Positions 8,424 through 16,147 of a stretch of DNA of 40,810 bases are shown here, one piece after another (within the stretch, counting starts at the first letter, position 1; the number at the start of each line of letters is the position of its first letter). Source of the stretch: Caryophanales bacterium UBA2253 (lineage in GTDB: Bacteria > Bacillota_I > Bacilli_A > ML615J-28 > CAG-698); contig DDXT01000060.1 in NCBI GenBank assembly GCA_002347755.1, positions 1 through 40,810 on the forward strand. Direction: 5' to 3'. The notes under the pieces are model-generated. The model was not told where the DNA came from and did not search any database. It saw only the letters and a list, made by a program, of their open reading frames with translations. Made by a program: the position numbers and the translations under genes.

Positions 8424-8865
8424 TCTGATCTTAAACGGACTTCGAAAAACTTTCGAAGTCCTACCCAACGAATATCTTTTGGAGACCCTGAGAAACAATC
8501 ATGTCACTAGCGTCAAAAACGGCTGCAATGCTTCAGCCTGTGGCAGCTGTACCGTTCTTTTGGACGGTAAACCCATCTTGTCCTGTTCGTTTCTGAGTGC
8601 TCGCGCCGAAGGCCGCGAAGTGACGACCGTTGAAGGTCTTCCGGAAGAAATCGGACTCATCGCGGACAGCTTCGGAGCCGAATGCGCTGACCAATGCGGT
8701 TTTTGCAATACCGGTTTGGCCTTGACGGTTTACGCGCTCAAAAAAGAACTGAAGAATCCGACCGATGAAGAGATCAAACAATATGTCGTCGGAAATCTTT
8801 GCCGCTGTTCCGGCTATCAGTCGCAATTTAAGGCGATAAAAAGGTATTTGGGTGAAAAACGATGA
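8413..8865 (+). CDS. Molybdenum hydroxylase [2Fe-2S] subunit (first set)
   Basis: A 150-residue protein with both iron-sulphur domains of the CoxS/XdhC-type small subunit. Cys38, 43, 46 and 58 form the plant-ferredoxin-like cluster, and Cys95, 98, 130 and 132 the helical cluster. The second motif is CGFCNTG instead of the usual CGFCTPG, a small departure shared with neither the second set here nor the family consensus. It carries electrons from the molybdenum centre to the FAD subunit. The gene overlaps both neighbours (11 bp and 4 bp), which fits translation of the three subunits in fixed ratio. Confidence 0.92.
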   Translation: MKVNLILNGLRKTFEVLPNEYLLETLRNNHVTSVKNGCNASACGSCTVLLDGKPILSCSFLSARAEGREVTTVEGLPEEIGLIADSFGAECADQCGFCNTGLALTVYALKKELKNPTDEEIKQYVVGNLCRCSGYQSQFKAIKRYLGEKR

Positions 8866-11186
8866 AAGCCGTAAATCAAAAGATTCGCTCCATCGGCGGC
8901 AAGGGGATCATGTTGGGACGGCCGGCTTATACCGATGATTTGGCGGAACCCAATTCTTTGATCGTCAAAGTTTTGCGAAGTCCGCATGCCTTTGCCCGGA
9001 TCCGGACCATTGATGTTACCGAAGCCCGCGCTTTGGAAGGAGTTGAACTGGTCCTGACTCACCACGATGTCCCGCGCAAGTCCTTTACCAGAGCCGGCCA
9101 GGGATATCCGGAACCATCCCCTCATGACAAATTCATCCTCGATGAATACGTCCGTTATGTTGGCGACGAAGTGGCAGCGGTGGCGGCCGTGGACGAAGCC
9201 ACGGCTCTGAAAGCCCTCCGTCTGATAAAAGTCGATTACGAAGTTTTGGAACCGATTTTGGATTTTGAGAAAGCTTTAGACAATCCTTCCATCATCCATC
9301 CCGAAGACGGCATTCATGAAATGTTTCCGATCGGCTTCGAACCGAAGCGCAACATCGCGGCGGCTTATGCCATGAAGGTCGGAAACGTCGAAGAAACCTT
9401 GAAACTCTGCGACGTCGTCATCGAAGAATCCTTTTATACCCAAGCGCAGGCGCACTCGATGTTGGAGCCGCATGCGGTGAATGCCCGAATGGATTTTCAG
9501 AACCGTTTGGTCATGATCTCGGCGACCCAAACCCCGTTTCATGTGCGCCGCATGCTTTCCCAAACTCTGGACATCCCGATCAGCAGAATCCGGGTCATCA
9601 AACCGCGGGTCGGCGGCGGGTTTGGAGGAAAACAAGCCCTGCACGGGGAAATGCTGGTGGCCATGGTCACTTACTTGACGAAAAAACCGTCCAAAATGGT
9701 TTATACGCGCAAAGAAGTATTTGAGTCCACCTATACCCGTCATCCGATGCGGATCGACATGAAACTGGGAGCCATGAAAGACGGAACGCTCCGGGCCATT
9801 GATTGCCACGTTCTGTCGGATACCGGGGCTTACGGCGAACACTCTCTGACCGTTTTCATGGTCGTCGGTTCCAAAGTTCTGCCATTATATAACAAAGTCG
9901 ACGCGGTTTCTTTCTACGGAACCGTCGTTTATACCAACCATGTTTCATCGGGAGCTTTCCGCGGTTACGGAGCCATCCAAGGCAATTTCGCTTTGGAATC
10001 GGCGATCGACATTCTGAGCGAAAAACTCGGGATGGATCCAGTTAAATTCCGCCAGAAGAACATGATGAAAGAAGGGGAAACCAGCCCGATCTTCCGAATC
10101 ATGGGCGAAGGGACCGAAGGAACCGCCATGGACATGGAGACCTGCAAACTGGACTATTGCGTCAAACGCGGGATGGAATTGATCAATTGGAAAAAGAAAT
10201 ATCCGCGAATCCAACTTTCAAGTTCGAAAGTCAAGGGCGTGGGCATGGCCATTGCCATGCAAGGCAGCGGGATCACGAACATTGACATGGGTTCCGCGAC
10301 CATCAAACTGAACGATGACGGTTTTTACAATCTCACCGTCGGCGCCACCGACATTGGTCAGGGAAGCGATACGATCCTGGGCCAGATCGCGGCGGAAGAA
10401 CTGCAGACGACCGCGGACAAAATCGCCGTCTATTCCTCGGATACCGACCTGACGCCTTTTGATACCGGAGCTTATGCTTCCAGCACCACTTACATTTCCG
10501 GAAACGCGGTTTTGCGAGCGGCCCGCAGTCTGAAAGCCATGCTGCTTGAAGAAGCGGCTCGGGCTCTGAAGACCGAAATGGACGAAATTGAGTTTGACGG
10601 TTTGGTTTTCAAAAGCAAAACTGGTCAGGAGATCACTCTTTCTTCGTTATCCAACCGCCTGACCTACAGCGAGAATCAAAAACAACTATGCGCCACCGGC
10701 AGTTTTGTTGGGGCGAAATCGCCGCCGCCGTTCATGGCCGGCTTCGCCGAAGTCGATGTGGACAAGGAAACCGGTGAATTTGAGATCATTGATTATGTCA
10801 GCGTCGTGGATTGCGGAACGACCATCAATCCACTGATGGCCAAAGGCCAAATCGAAGGCGCCATTACCCAGGGACTCGGATTGGCTTGTTTTGAAAATGT
10901 GAAGTATGGCAAAAAAGGCAATCTTTTGACCAACGGATTTCAGTATTACAAAATACCGACCGCTCTGGACATCAAGAAATTGACCACCGAATTCGCAGAA
11001 AGCTATGAACCGTCCGGACCTTTCGGGGCCAAATCCGTGGCAGAGATCGGAACCGACACCCCGCCGGCGGCCTTGACCAATGCCATTTACAACGCCGTGG
11101 GGGTTCGAATCACCAAACTTCCGGTCACACCGGAAAAGATCCTGAATGGAATCATCGCCAACCAACAAAAGGAGAAAGCAAAATGA
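8862..11186 (+). CDS. Molybdenum hydroxylase large subunit (first set, XdhA/XdhD-like)
   Basis: A 774-residue molybdopterin-binding subunit of the xanthine oxidase family. Seen in order are the N-terminal a/b-hammerhead domain, GGGFGGKQ, the GAFRGYGA arginine motif, TDIGQGSD, and near the C-terminus SVAEIGTDTPPAAL. Glu728 in that last motif sits at the position of the catalytic base. In the family this subunit hydroxylates purines or other N-heterocycles with water, or runs the reverse reduction. The exact substrate (hypoxanthine, xanthine or urate) is not visible. It is not fused to the Fe-S domains, unlike E. coli XdhD. It overlaps the Fe-S gene by 4 bp upstream and a membrane-protein gene by 4 bp downstream. 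Confidence 0.92.
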   Translation: MKAVNQKIRSIGGKGIMLGRPAYTDDLAEPNSLIVKVLRSPHAFARIRTIDVTEARALEGVELVLTHHDVPRKSFTRAGQGYPEPSPHDKFILDEYVRYVGDEVAAVAAVDEATALKALRLIKVDYEVLEPILDFEKALDNPSIIHPEDGIHEMFPIGFEPKRNIAAAYAMKVGNVEETLKLCDVVIEESFYTQAQAHSMLEPHAVNARMDFQNRLVMISATQTPFHVRRMLSQTLDIPISRIRVIKPRVGGGFGGKQALHGEMLVAMVTYLTKKPSKMVYTRKEVFESTYTRHPMRIDMKLGAMKDGTLRAIDCHVLSDTGAYGEHSLTVFMVVGSKVLPLYNKVDAVSFYGTVVYTNHVSSGAFRGYGAIQGNFALESAIDILSEKLGMDPVKFRQKNMMKEGETSPIFRIMGEGTEGTAMDMETCKLDYCVKRGMELINWKKKYPRIQLSSSKVKGVGMAIAMQGSGITNIDMGSATIKLNDDGFYNLTVGATDIGQGSDTILGQIAAEELQTTADKIAVYSSDTDLTPFDTGAYASSTTYISGNAVLRAARSLKAMLLEEAARALKTEMDEIEFDGLVFKSKTGQEITLSSLSNRLTYSENQKQLCATGSFVGAKSPPPFMAGFAEVDVDKETGEFEIIDYVSVVDCGTTINPLMAKGQIEGAITQGLGLACFENVKYGKKGNLLTNGFQYYKIPTALDIKKLTTEFAESYEPSGPFGAKSVAEIGTDTPPAALTNAIYNAVGVRITKLPVTPEKILNGIIANQQKEKAK

Positions 11187-11812
11187 AAAAAGAAACACCG
11201 CTTATTTTAAATGTTCTGTTCTATGGCGCTCTGTGGGGCTTTTTGGAGGCCACGCTCGGCTATGGGCTGAAGTTCTTGCCGCCGCTCGTTTCCGGAAGCG
11301 TCATGTTCCCGATCGGAGCGGCCATCATGCTTTATGCTTATCAAAAAACGCAATCCAAAAAAGCCATCTTATACGTGGGATTGATCGCTGCTTCGATAAA
11401 AGCCGTCGACTTTATGCTTCCGGGTCTGCCAACCATCATGACTTACAATCCGATGATCTCCATCGTGTTGCAATCGCTGGCGGTCTTTAGTCTGCTTCCG
11501 CTTCTGAAACACCAAAAGGCTTTGGTAAGAGTCTCGGCTTTCGTGATCCCCGGTTTGTTATGGAGAATCTTCTTTTTGGGAAATCAAGGCCTCAACATCT
11601 TTTTGTTCGGCGAAGTTTACAAGCAGATCCAAAGTTTGGAAAACATGATCGATTTCACGATTTTACCCGGACTTTTGGACGGGGCGGTTTTCGCGGGCCT
11701 CTATCTTGGATCGCGGGCAATCTTTAAAAAAACCACTTGGTTGTTTAGGCCAAATTGGGCTGTTTCTGCCGCGATGTTTATAATGGCCATCGCCGCGACT
11801 TTGCTAATCTGA
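11183..11812 (+). CDS. Multi-spanning membrane protein in the purine operon
   Basis: A 209-residue, highly hydrophobic protein with about six predicted membrane helices, roughly residues 8-30, 38-54, 60-80, 85-105, 112-132 and 145-170, plus a hydrophobic C-terminus. I do not recognise the family. Length and helix number are compatible with an ECF-transporter substrate-binding (S) component, but no signature motif supports this. The start codon overlaps the stop of the hydroxylase gene (ATGA), with AAAGGAG upstream, so it is co-translated with it. A role in import of a purine, a cofactor precursor or molybdate is only inference from position. Confidence 0.7.
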   Translation: MKKETPLILNVLFYGALWGFLEATLGYGLKFLPPLVSGSVMFPIGAAIMLYAYQKTQSKKAILYVGLIAASIKAVDFMLPGLPTIMTYNPMISIVLQSLAVFSLLPLLKHQKALVRVSAFVIPGLLWRIFFLGNQGLNIFLFGEVYKQIQSLENMIDFTILPGLLDGAVFAGLYLGSRAIFKKTTWLFRPNWAVSAAMFIMAIAATLLI

Positions 11813-11925
11813 CCATCGGCCAAGCCCGGTTTTGACCGGCTTTGGCTGCTTTCTTAAATTTAATGAAAAGGAACCGATGGGATGAATGCCAAATGGAAAG
11901 CTTTGCTTTCCATTGGTGCCATCGG
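11813..11925 (+). promoter_or_regulatory. Structured leader RNA with two alternative pairings before the NTPase gene
   Basis: The only sizeable gap inside the operon (139 bp) is full of complementary segments. CCGATGG (11874-11880) can pair with CCATCGG at 11813-11819 upstream or with an identical CCATCGG at 11919-11925 downstream, but not with both. The upstream pairing encloses a hairpin, CCAAGCCCGG (11820-11829) with CCGGCTTTGG (11836-11845), which forms nine of ten pairs including one G-U. The downstream pairing encloses a perfect 10-bp stem with a TTT loop (11892-11901 with 11905-11914). This geometry is that of an RNA switch or processing site. I could not match it to a known Moco or other riboswitch consensus. 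Confidence 0.5.
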
Positions 11926-11951
11926 CGGAGGGGAACCTTCAAGGAAGAAAT

Positions 11952-12428
11952 ATGATCACCATCGTTACCGGGGACATCAATTCCCGAAAGACCACGAGAC
12001 TGCTTTCCCATTACCGGGAAACCAAACGCGGAGACGGATTCGTTTCCGTAAAAATACTAAGCGGCAACCGGGTCCAAGGTTATCAGGCGATGCGCCTATC
12101 CACCCAAGAGACCAAAGATTTGATGCTGCACGAGGCTTTTTACGTCGGCCAGTTTGAGAAAAGAGGAAACATCGGGCCGTTTGTGATCAACGGTCCGACC
12201 ATGGATTGGATCGAAACGAACATCATTCAGATGATCGAAGCGAAAACTGAACCCATTTATCTGGATGAGATCGGCCAATTGGAATTGAACGGCCTGGGGT
12301 TTGATGCCGTTCTGAAGAAAATGATTGAATCAAAACTTAATTTGGTGCTGGTGGTCCGGACCGATTTTTTGGACCAAGTCATCAAAACATATCATCTGGA
12401 GAAAGCCAAAATCATTACGGCTTTCTGA
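11952..12428 (+). CDS. THEP1-like nucleoside-triphosphatase with altered P-loop
   Basis: A 158-residue P-loop protein of the THEP1/NTPase_1-like type. TGDINSRKTT sits at the Walker A position, and PIYLDEIGQLELNGLGF is the characteristic acidic Walker B region. The P-loop has Arg where GKT normally has Gly (SRKTT), so hydrolysis may be weakened or changed. Related NTPases occur next to molybdenum-enzyme and purine-catabolism genes, but their exact task is not established. The start at 11952 (MITIVTGD) has AAGGAAG upstream and puts the P-loop at the N-terminus. An earlier start at 11886 would translate through the structured leader. Confidence 0.75.
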   Translation: MITIVTGDINSRKTTRLLSHYRETKRGDGFVSVKILSGNRVQGYQAMRLSTQETKDLMLHEAFYVGQFEKRGNIGPFVINGPTMDWIETNIIQMIEAKTEPIYLDEIGQLELNGLGFDAVLKKMIESKLNLVLVVRTDFLDQVIKTYHLEKAKIITAF

Positions 12429-12449
12429 CCGAAGGGGAGGGGAACAAAC

Positions 12450-13757
12450 ATGTACGATTTCGGAATCATTAATGGCAAACTTTATCAGAACGGGCGCTGG
12501 GTCAATAAGAACCTGTATGGCTCGGAAGGAAAAATCCAGGCCATTTCCGCGGAGTTTTTTGAAGCCCGGGAACTAACCGATGTAAACGGGATGGAAGTCA
12601 TTCCCGGGGTCATTGACCCCCATGTTCATTTTGAATTGGAAGGCGGATCAATTAAGTCCGTCGATGATTTTTATTCCGGAAGCGTCGCCGCGGCCTACGG
12701 AGGGGTGACCTCGATCATTGATTTTCTGGATCCGGTCGACTGCGCCGAAGATCTGGAAGCAGCTTATCTAAAAAGACTGAACCTCGCCAAAAAGAGTATC
12801 GTGGATTATGCCTTTCATGCCACGATCAAAAACCCGAAGAGCGATCTGGAAGCTTTTGTTTTGAAAATGAAATCCCTGGGCATGAATTCGCTTAAGCTCT
12901 TTACGACTTATTCGGATTCCGGCCGAAGAACATATGACGAAGCAATCATCGAATTGCTTAAATTATCCAAAAAACATAAATTTTTGCTCATGGCTCACAT
13001 TGAAAATGATGACCTGATCCGACTGGATGATACCTTTACTTATCGGGATCTTCCGAAAAGCCGGCCGCCGGAAAGCGAAACCTCGGAAGCGCTGAAACTG
13101 GCGGAGTTCACGAAGAAAACCAATGGGAACATGTATATGGTCCACTTGAGTTCGGGGAAGACTCTGGAATCGCTTTTGACCGCTTACCCCGATTTGATCA
13201 ACGAACACTTTTTCATTGAAAGCTGTCCGCAGTATTTTACTTTTACCCAAGACGACTTAAAGAAAAAAGATGGATATCTCTATACTTTCGCGCCGCCGCT
13301 GCGGTCGTCTTTTGAACGCGATCTGCTTTTGCGGCTTCGGGATTCGGTGTACGCGATCGGAACCGATCACTGCGCTTACATGAAGGCCGACAAAAAGGCG
13401 AAAACGCTCAAAGAAACCCCGCTGGGGATCGGCGGGATCGAACATTCCCTGAACATCATGCGTTATCACCTGAGTGACGATGCCATTGATAAAATGACCA
13501 GAAATGTTGCCCTCTCCCAAAGGCTCGCCACCAAAGGCGAACTGAAGGTCGGTTTGGACGCCGACTTGGTGATTTACGAACGGAACAACCGGGAAACGAT
13601 CCGTGGAAATCACGGGACATCGGATTACTCGCTGTACGAAGGCTTGCCTTCGGCCGGACGGGTCATTTCCACGATGCTAAGAGGGAAATTCATCCTGAAA
13701 GACAACCAATTTCTGGGCGGAGTCGGGAAACTGATCGGAGGAAACAAAAAGCCATGA
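12450..13757 (+). CDS. hyuA: Hydantoinase/dihydropyrimidinase-like amidohydrolase (HyuA type)
   Basis: A 435-residue binuclear metal hydrolase. The metal and catalytic residues of the dihydropyrimidinase/hydantoinase family are visible: His58-x-His60 (DPHVHF), Lys149 (NSLKLF, the carbamylated lysine), His183 (MAHIEND), His232 (YMVHLSSG) and Asp306 (GTDHCAY). The family opens cyclic ureides such as hydantoins and dihydropyrimidines. In this operon the likely substrate is a ring-reduced or ring-opened purine intermediate. The ribosome-binding site is a strong GGGGAGGGG. It overlaps the next amidohydrolase gene by 4 bp, so the two probably act in sequence. Confidence 0.88.
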   Translation: MYDFGIINGKLYQNGRWVNKNLYGSEGKIQAISAEFFEARELTDVNGMEVIPGVIDPHVHFELEGGSIKSVDDFYSGSVAAAYGGVTSIIDFLDPVDCAEDLEAAYLKRLNLAKKSIVDYAFHATIKNPKSDLEAFVLKMKSLGMNSLKLFTTYSDSGRRTYDEAIIELLKLSKKHKFLLMAHIENDDLIRLDDTFTYRDLPKSRPPESETSEALKLAEFTKKTNGNMYMVHLSSGKTLESLLTAYPDLINEHFFIESCPQYFTFTQDDLKKKDGYLYTFAPPLRSSFERDLLLRLRDSVYAIGTDHCAYMKADKKAKTLKETPLGIGGIEHSLNIMRYHLSDDAIDKMTRNVALSQRLATKGELKVGLDADLVIYERNNRETIRGNHGTSDYSLYEGLPSAGRVISTMLRGKFILKDNQFLGGVGKLIGGNKKP

Positions 13758-15061
13758 TTAAAGCCATAACCAATGTTGCGGTCTATGATTTTACGGATTT
13801 TACGGAGGACGCTTATGTCTTGTTTTCCGATAAGATCGTCGGGATCGGGAAAATGGCTGATTTTGAAGACCTCGGTTATGAGATAACCGACGGAAAAGGC
13901 TGTCTTTTGATGCCGGGGCTCGTCAACGGGCACATGCACATCTATTCAGCTTTCGCCCGGGGAATGAACGTCCCATATCATCCAGCCAACTTTCAGGAAA
14001 TTTTGGACCAGCTGTGGTGGAAAATGGATCGCCATTTGGATCTGAAAATGATCTATGACAGCGGGATCGTGTGCGCGGTCGACTCGATGAAAAACGGCGT
14101 GACCACTTTGATCGATCATCATGCCAGCGGTCTGGACATCACCGGTTCGCTGAAGACCTTGAAAAAAGCGGTTTGCGAGGACGCGCTTTTGCGCGGCGTG
14201 TTTGCCTTTGAAACCAGCGACCGTTTTAACATCGACCAAACCATTGAAGAAAACAGCCGTTTTATGGCCAATAATCATACCCCGTTCACGAGCGGCCTTT
14301 TCGGGCTGCATGCCTCCATGTCGCTTTCGGAAGCGACCTTGACCAAGGTCAAACTGGCCTTGGGGGATGATCCGATCCACATTCATGTGGCGGAAAGCGA
14401 AATGGATCAGGCGGACTGTTTGGAAAAGTACGGCGAATGGGTCGTTAGCCGCTTGAAGCGCCACGGCCTGCTAAACTCTGGCAGCCTTCTTGCCCACTGC
14501 ATTCACGTTCATGACGAAGAACTGGAGATCATCAAAGAACAGAACTGCGTCATTGCGGTCAACGTTTCGTCAAACATGAACAACGGGGTCGGGCTTCCGA
14601 ATCTGCGGGCTTTCCGAAACAAAGGCATCCGGGTCATCGCCGGAAACGACGGCTTGTCCGCCGCCATGGCTTTGGAATACCAAAACCTGCTGTTTGCGTC
14701 CCATCTGAAGGACAAGACGCCGACCGGATTTGGTTTGGATGACCTCAAGAAGATCATCAATGACACTTACGAATATGCCAGCGCTCGACTGGGCATCGGC
14801 TTGGGCCGCATCAAAAAGGGCAATGCGGCGGATTTTCTGCTTCTGCCTTATGTTGCGCCGACCCCGATGAATCAAAGCAATGCCATGGCGCATGTGTTTT
14901 TCGGGCTGTTCCCGGCCTTTAAGCCCAAACAAGTTTTTGTAGCCGGGCAAGCAGTCGTAAAAGACTATGAAGTAAATCCGACTCTTAAACGAAAATACGC
15001 GGTCGCGGAAAACTCCGCCCGGATCCTTTGGGAAAACATCGAAAAAGAGGACACAAAATGA
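13754..15061 (+). CDS. ssnA: SsnA-type amidohydrolase
   Basis: A 435-residue mononuclear amidohydrolase of the SsnA/chlorohydrolase group. Visible ligands are His60-x-His62 (NGHMHIY), His211 with Glu214 (HVAESE), His248 (AHCIHV) and Asp299 (AGNDGLS). Members of this group usually remove an amino group from, or hydrolyse a C-N bond in, an N-heterocycle. SsnA genes recur in anaerobic purine-degradation clusters, including the E. coli yge/ygf cluster. It overlaps both neighbours by 4 bp. The precise ring intermediate it acts on cannot be read from sequence. Confidence 0.88.
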   Translation: MIKAITNVAVYDFTDFTEDAYVLFSDKIVGIGKMADFEDLGYEITDGKGCLLMPGLVNGHMHIYSAFARGMNVPYHPANFQEILDQLWWKMDRHLDLKMIYDSGIVCAVDSMKNGVTTLIDHHASGLDITGSLKTLKKAVCEDALLRGVFAFETSDRFNIDQTIEENSRFMANNHTPFTSGLFGLHASMSLSEATLTKVKLALGDDPIHIHVAESEMDQADCLEKYGEWVVSRLKRHGLLNSGSLLAHCIHVHDEELEIIKEQNCVIAVNVSSNMNNGVGLPNLRAFRNKGIRVIAGNDGLSAAMALEYQNLLFASHLKDKTPTGFGLDDLKKIINDTYEYASARLGIGLGRIKKGNAADFLLLPYVAPTPMNQSNAMAHVFFGLFPAFKPKQVFVAGQAVVKDYEVNPTLKRKYAVAENSARILWENIEKEDTK

Positions 15062-16134
15062 ATTTAAAGACATCCTTTGACGGCCTGACCCTGGACAATC
15101 CGTTAATGCCGGCCTCCGGACCTTTGGTCGGAGACTTGGAAAAGCTTCGGTTCATGCAAGAAGCCGGATGCGGAGCGGTCGTCACCAAGACCATTTCCAC
15201 GAAACTTCCCAAGATCCCGAAGCCGTGCATTTACGGCGACCGGGAATATGTGATGAATTGCGAACTTTGGAGCGAAATACCGAAAGAAATTTGGCTAACA
15301 ACCATTCTTCCCGAGTTTCTGAAAGTCAAAGACCGACCGCTCATGGTCAGCGTCGGCTATACCAAAGAGGACATGGAAACCTTGATTCCTTTGCTTGATC
15401 CGTTCGCGGACGCTTTTGAAGTCTCGACCCACTATGTTGGGACGGATCTTTCCGTCATCGCAGGTACCGTTCGCACCATTCGGGAACGAACCAAAAAACC
15501 GATCTACATCAAAATCAGTCCGCATATCCCGAATCCCGCGGCTTTCGCGAAAACCGTTCGGGAAAACGGCGGCAATGGAATCGTGGCCATCAATTCGCTC
15601 GGCCCGACCATGAAGATCGACATCGAGAATCGTTCGATCCTCTACGGGAATGAATCCGGTTTTGCCTGGACCAGCGGTCCGGTCATCAAAAACCTGGCTT
15701 TGGCTACCGTTTATGCAATCAAAAAAGCCGAACCGTCTTTGACAGTCATCGGCGTCGGGGGAATTCAAAGCGCCGATGATGTCATCGAATTCCTGCTCGC
15801 GGGAGCCAGTGCTGTGCAAATGCTGTCCGGAGCCTTGCTCAAAGGCAAACAGCTTTATGCGAAGATCATCGAAGATCTTCCGGAAAGATTGGAAAAATAC
15901 CGGTTCGAAAGTGTTTCGGACGTCATTTCTTTCGGACTTAAGAATAATGTCAAGTATACGGCCGGTTTGCCGCAGCTAATTGCTTCAAGGTGTACCCAAT
16001 GCTTGCTGTGCGTCAAAGTCTGCCCGTATTTTGCCATTGCCATGAAAGACCAGATCACCTTTGATGCGAACAAATGTTTCGAATGCGGACTATGCGTCGC
16101 CAAGTGCCCAACCAAAGCCATAACCATGAAATAA
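15058..16134 (+). CDS. PreA-like FMN/Fe-S oxidoreductase (dihydroorotate/dihydropyrimidine dehydrogenase family)
   Basis: A 358-residue protein. An FMN-binding TIM barrel (about 1-295; DNPLMPASG at the N-terminus, GVGGIQSADD as the phosphate-binding loop) is followed by two [4Fe-4S] motifs, CTQCLLCVKVCP and CFECGLCVAKCP. This is the layout of PreA, the catalytic half of bacterial dihydropyrimidine dehydrogenase, which adds or removes a C=C hydride in pyrimidine rings. The NAD(P)-binding partner PreT is absent nearby. The operon also lacks the large YgfK protein of the E. coli cluster, so this gene is a candidate purine-ring reductase taking electrons from ferredoxin (inference). The start at 15058 overlaps the ssnA stop (ATGA), with AAAGAGG upstream. 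Confidence 0.85.
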   Translation: MNLKTSFDGLTLDNPLMPASGPLVGDLEKLRFMQEAGCGAVVTKTISTKLPKIPKPCIYGDREYVMNCELWSEIPKEIWLTTILPEFLKVKDRPLMVSVGYTKEDMETLIPLLDPFADAFEVSTHYVGTDLSVIAGTVRTIRERTKKPIYIKISPHIPNPAAFAKTVRENGGNGIVAINSLGPTMKIDIENRSILYGNESGFAWTSGPVIKNLALATVYAIKKAEPSLTVIGVGGIQSADDVIEFLLAGASAVQMLSGALLKGKQLYAKIIEDLPERLEKYRFESVSDVISFGLKNNVKYTAGLPQLIASRCTQCLLCVKVCPYFAIAMKDQITFDANKCFECGLCVAKCPTKAITMK

Positions 16135-16147
16135 AGGAGGCCCGGCC

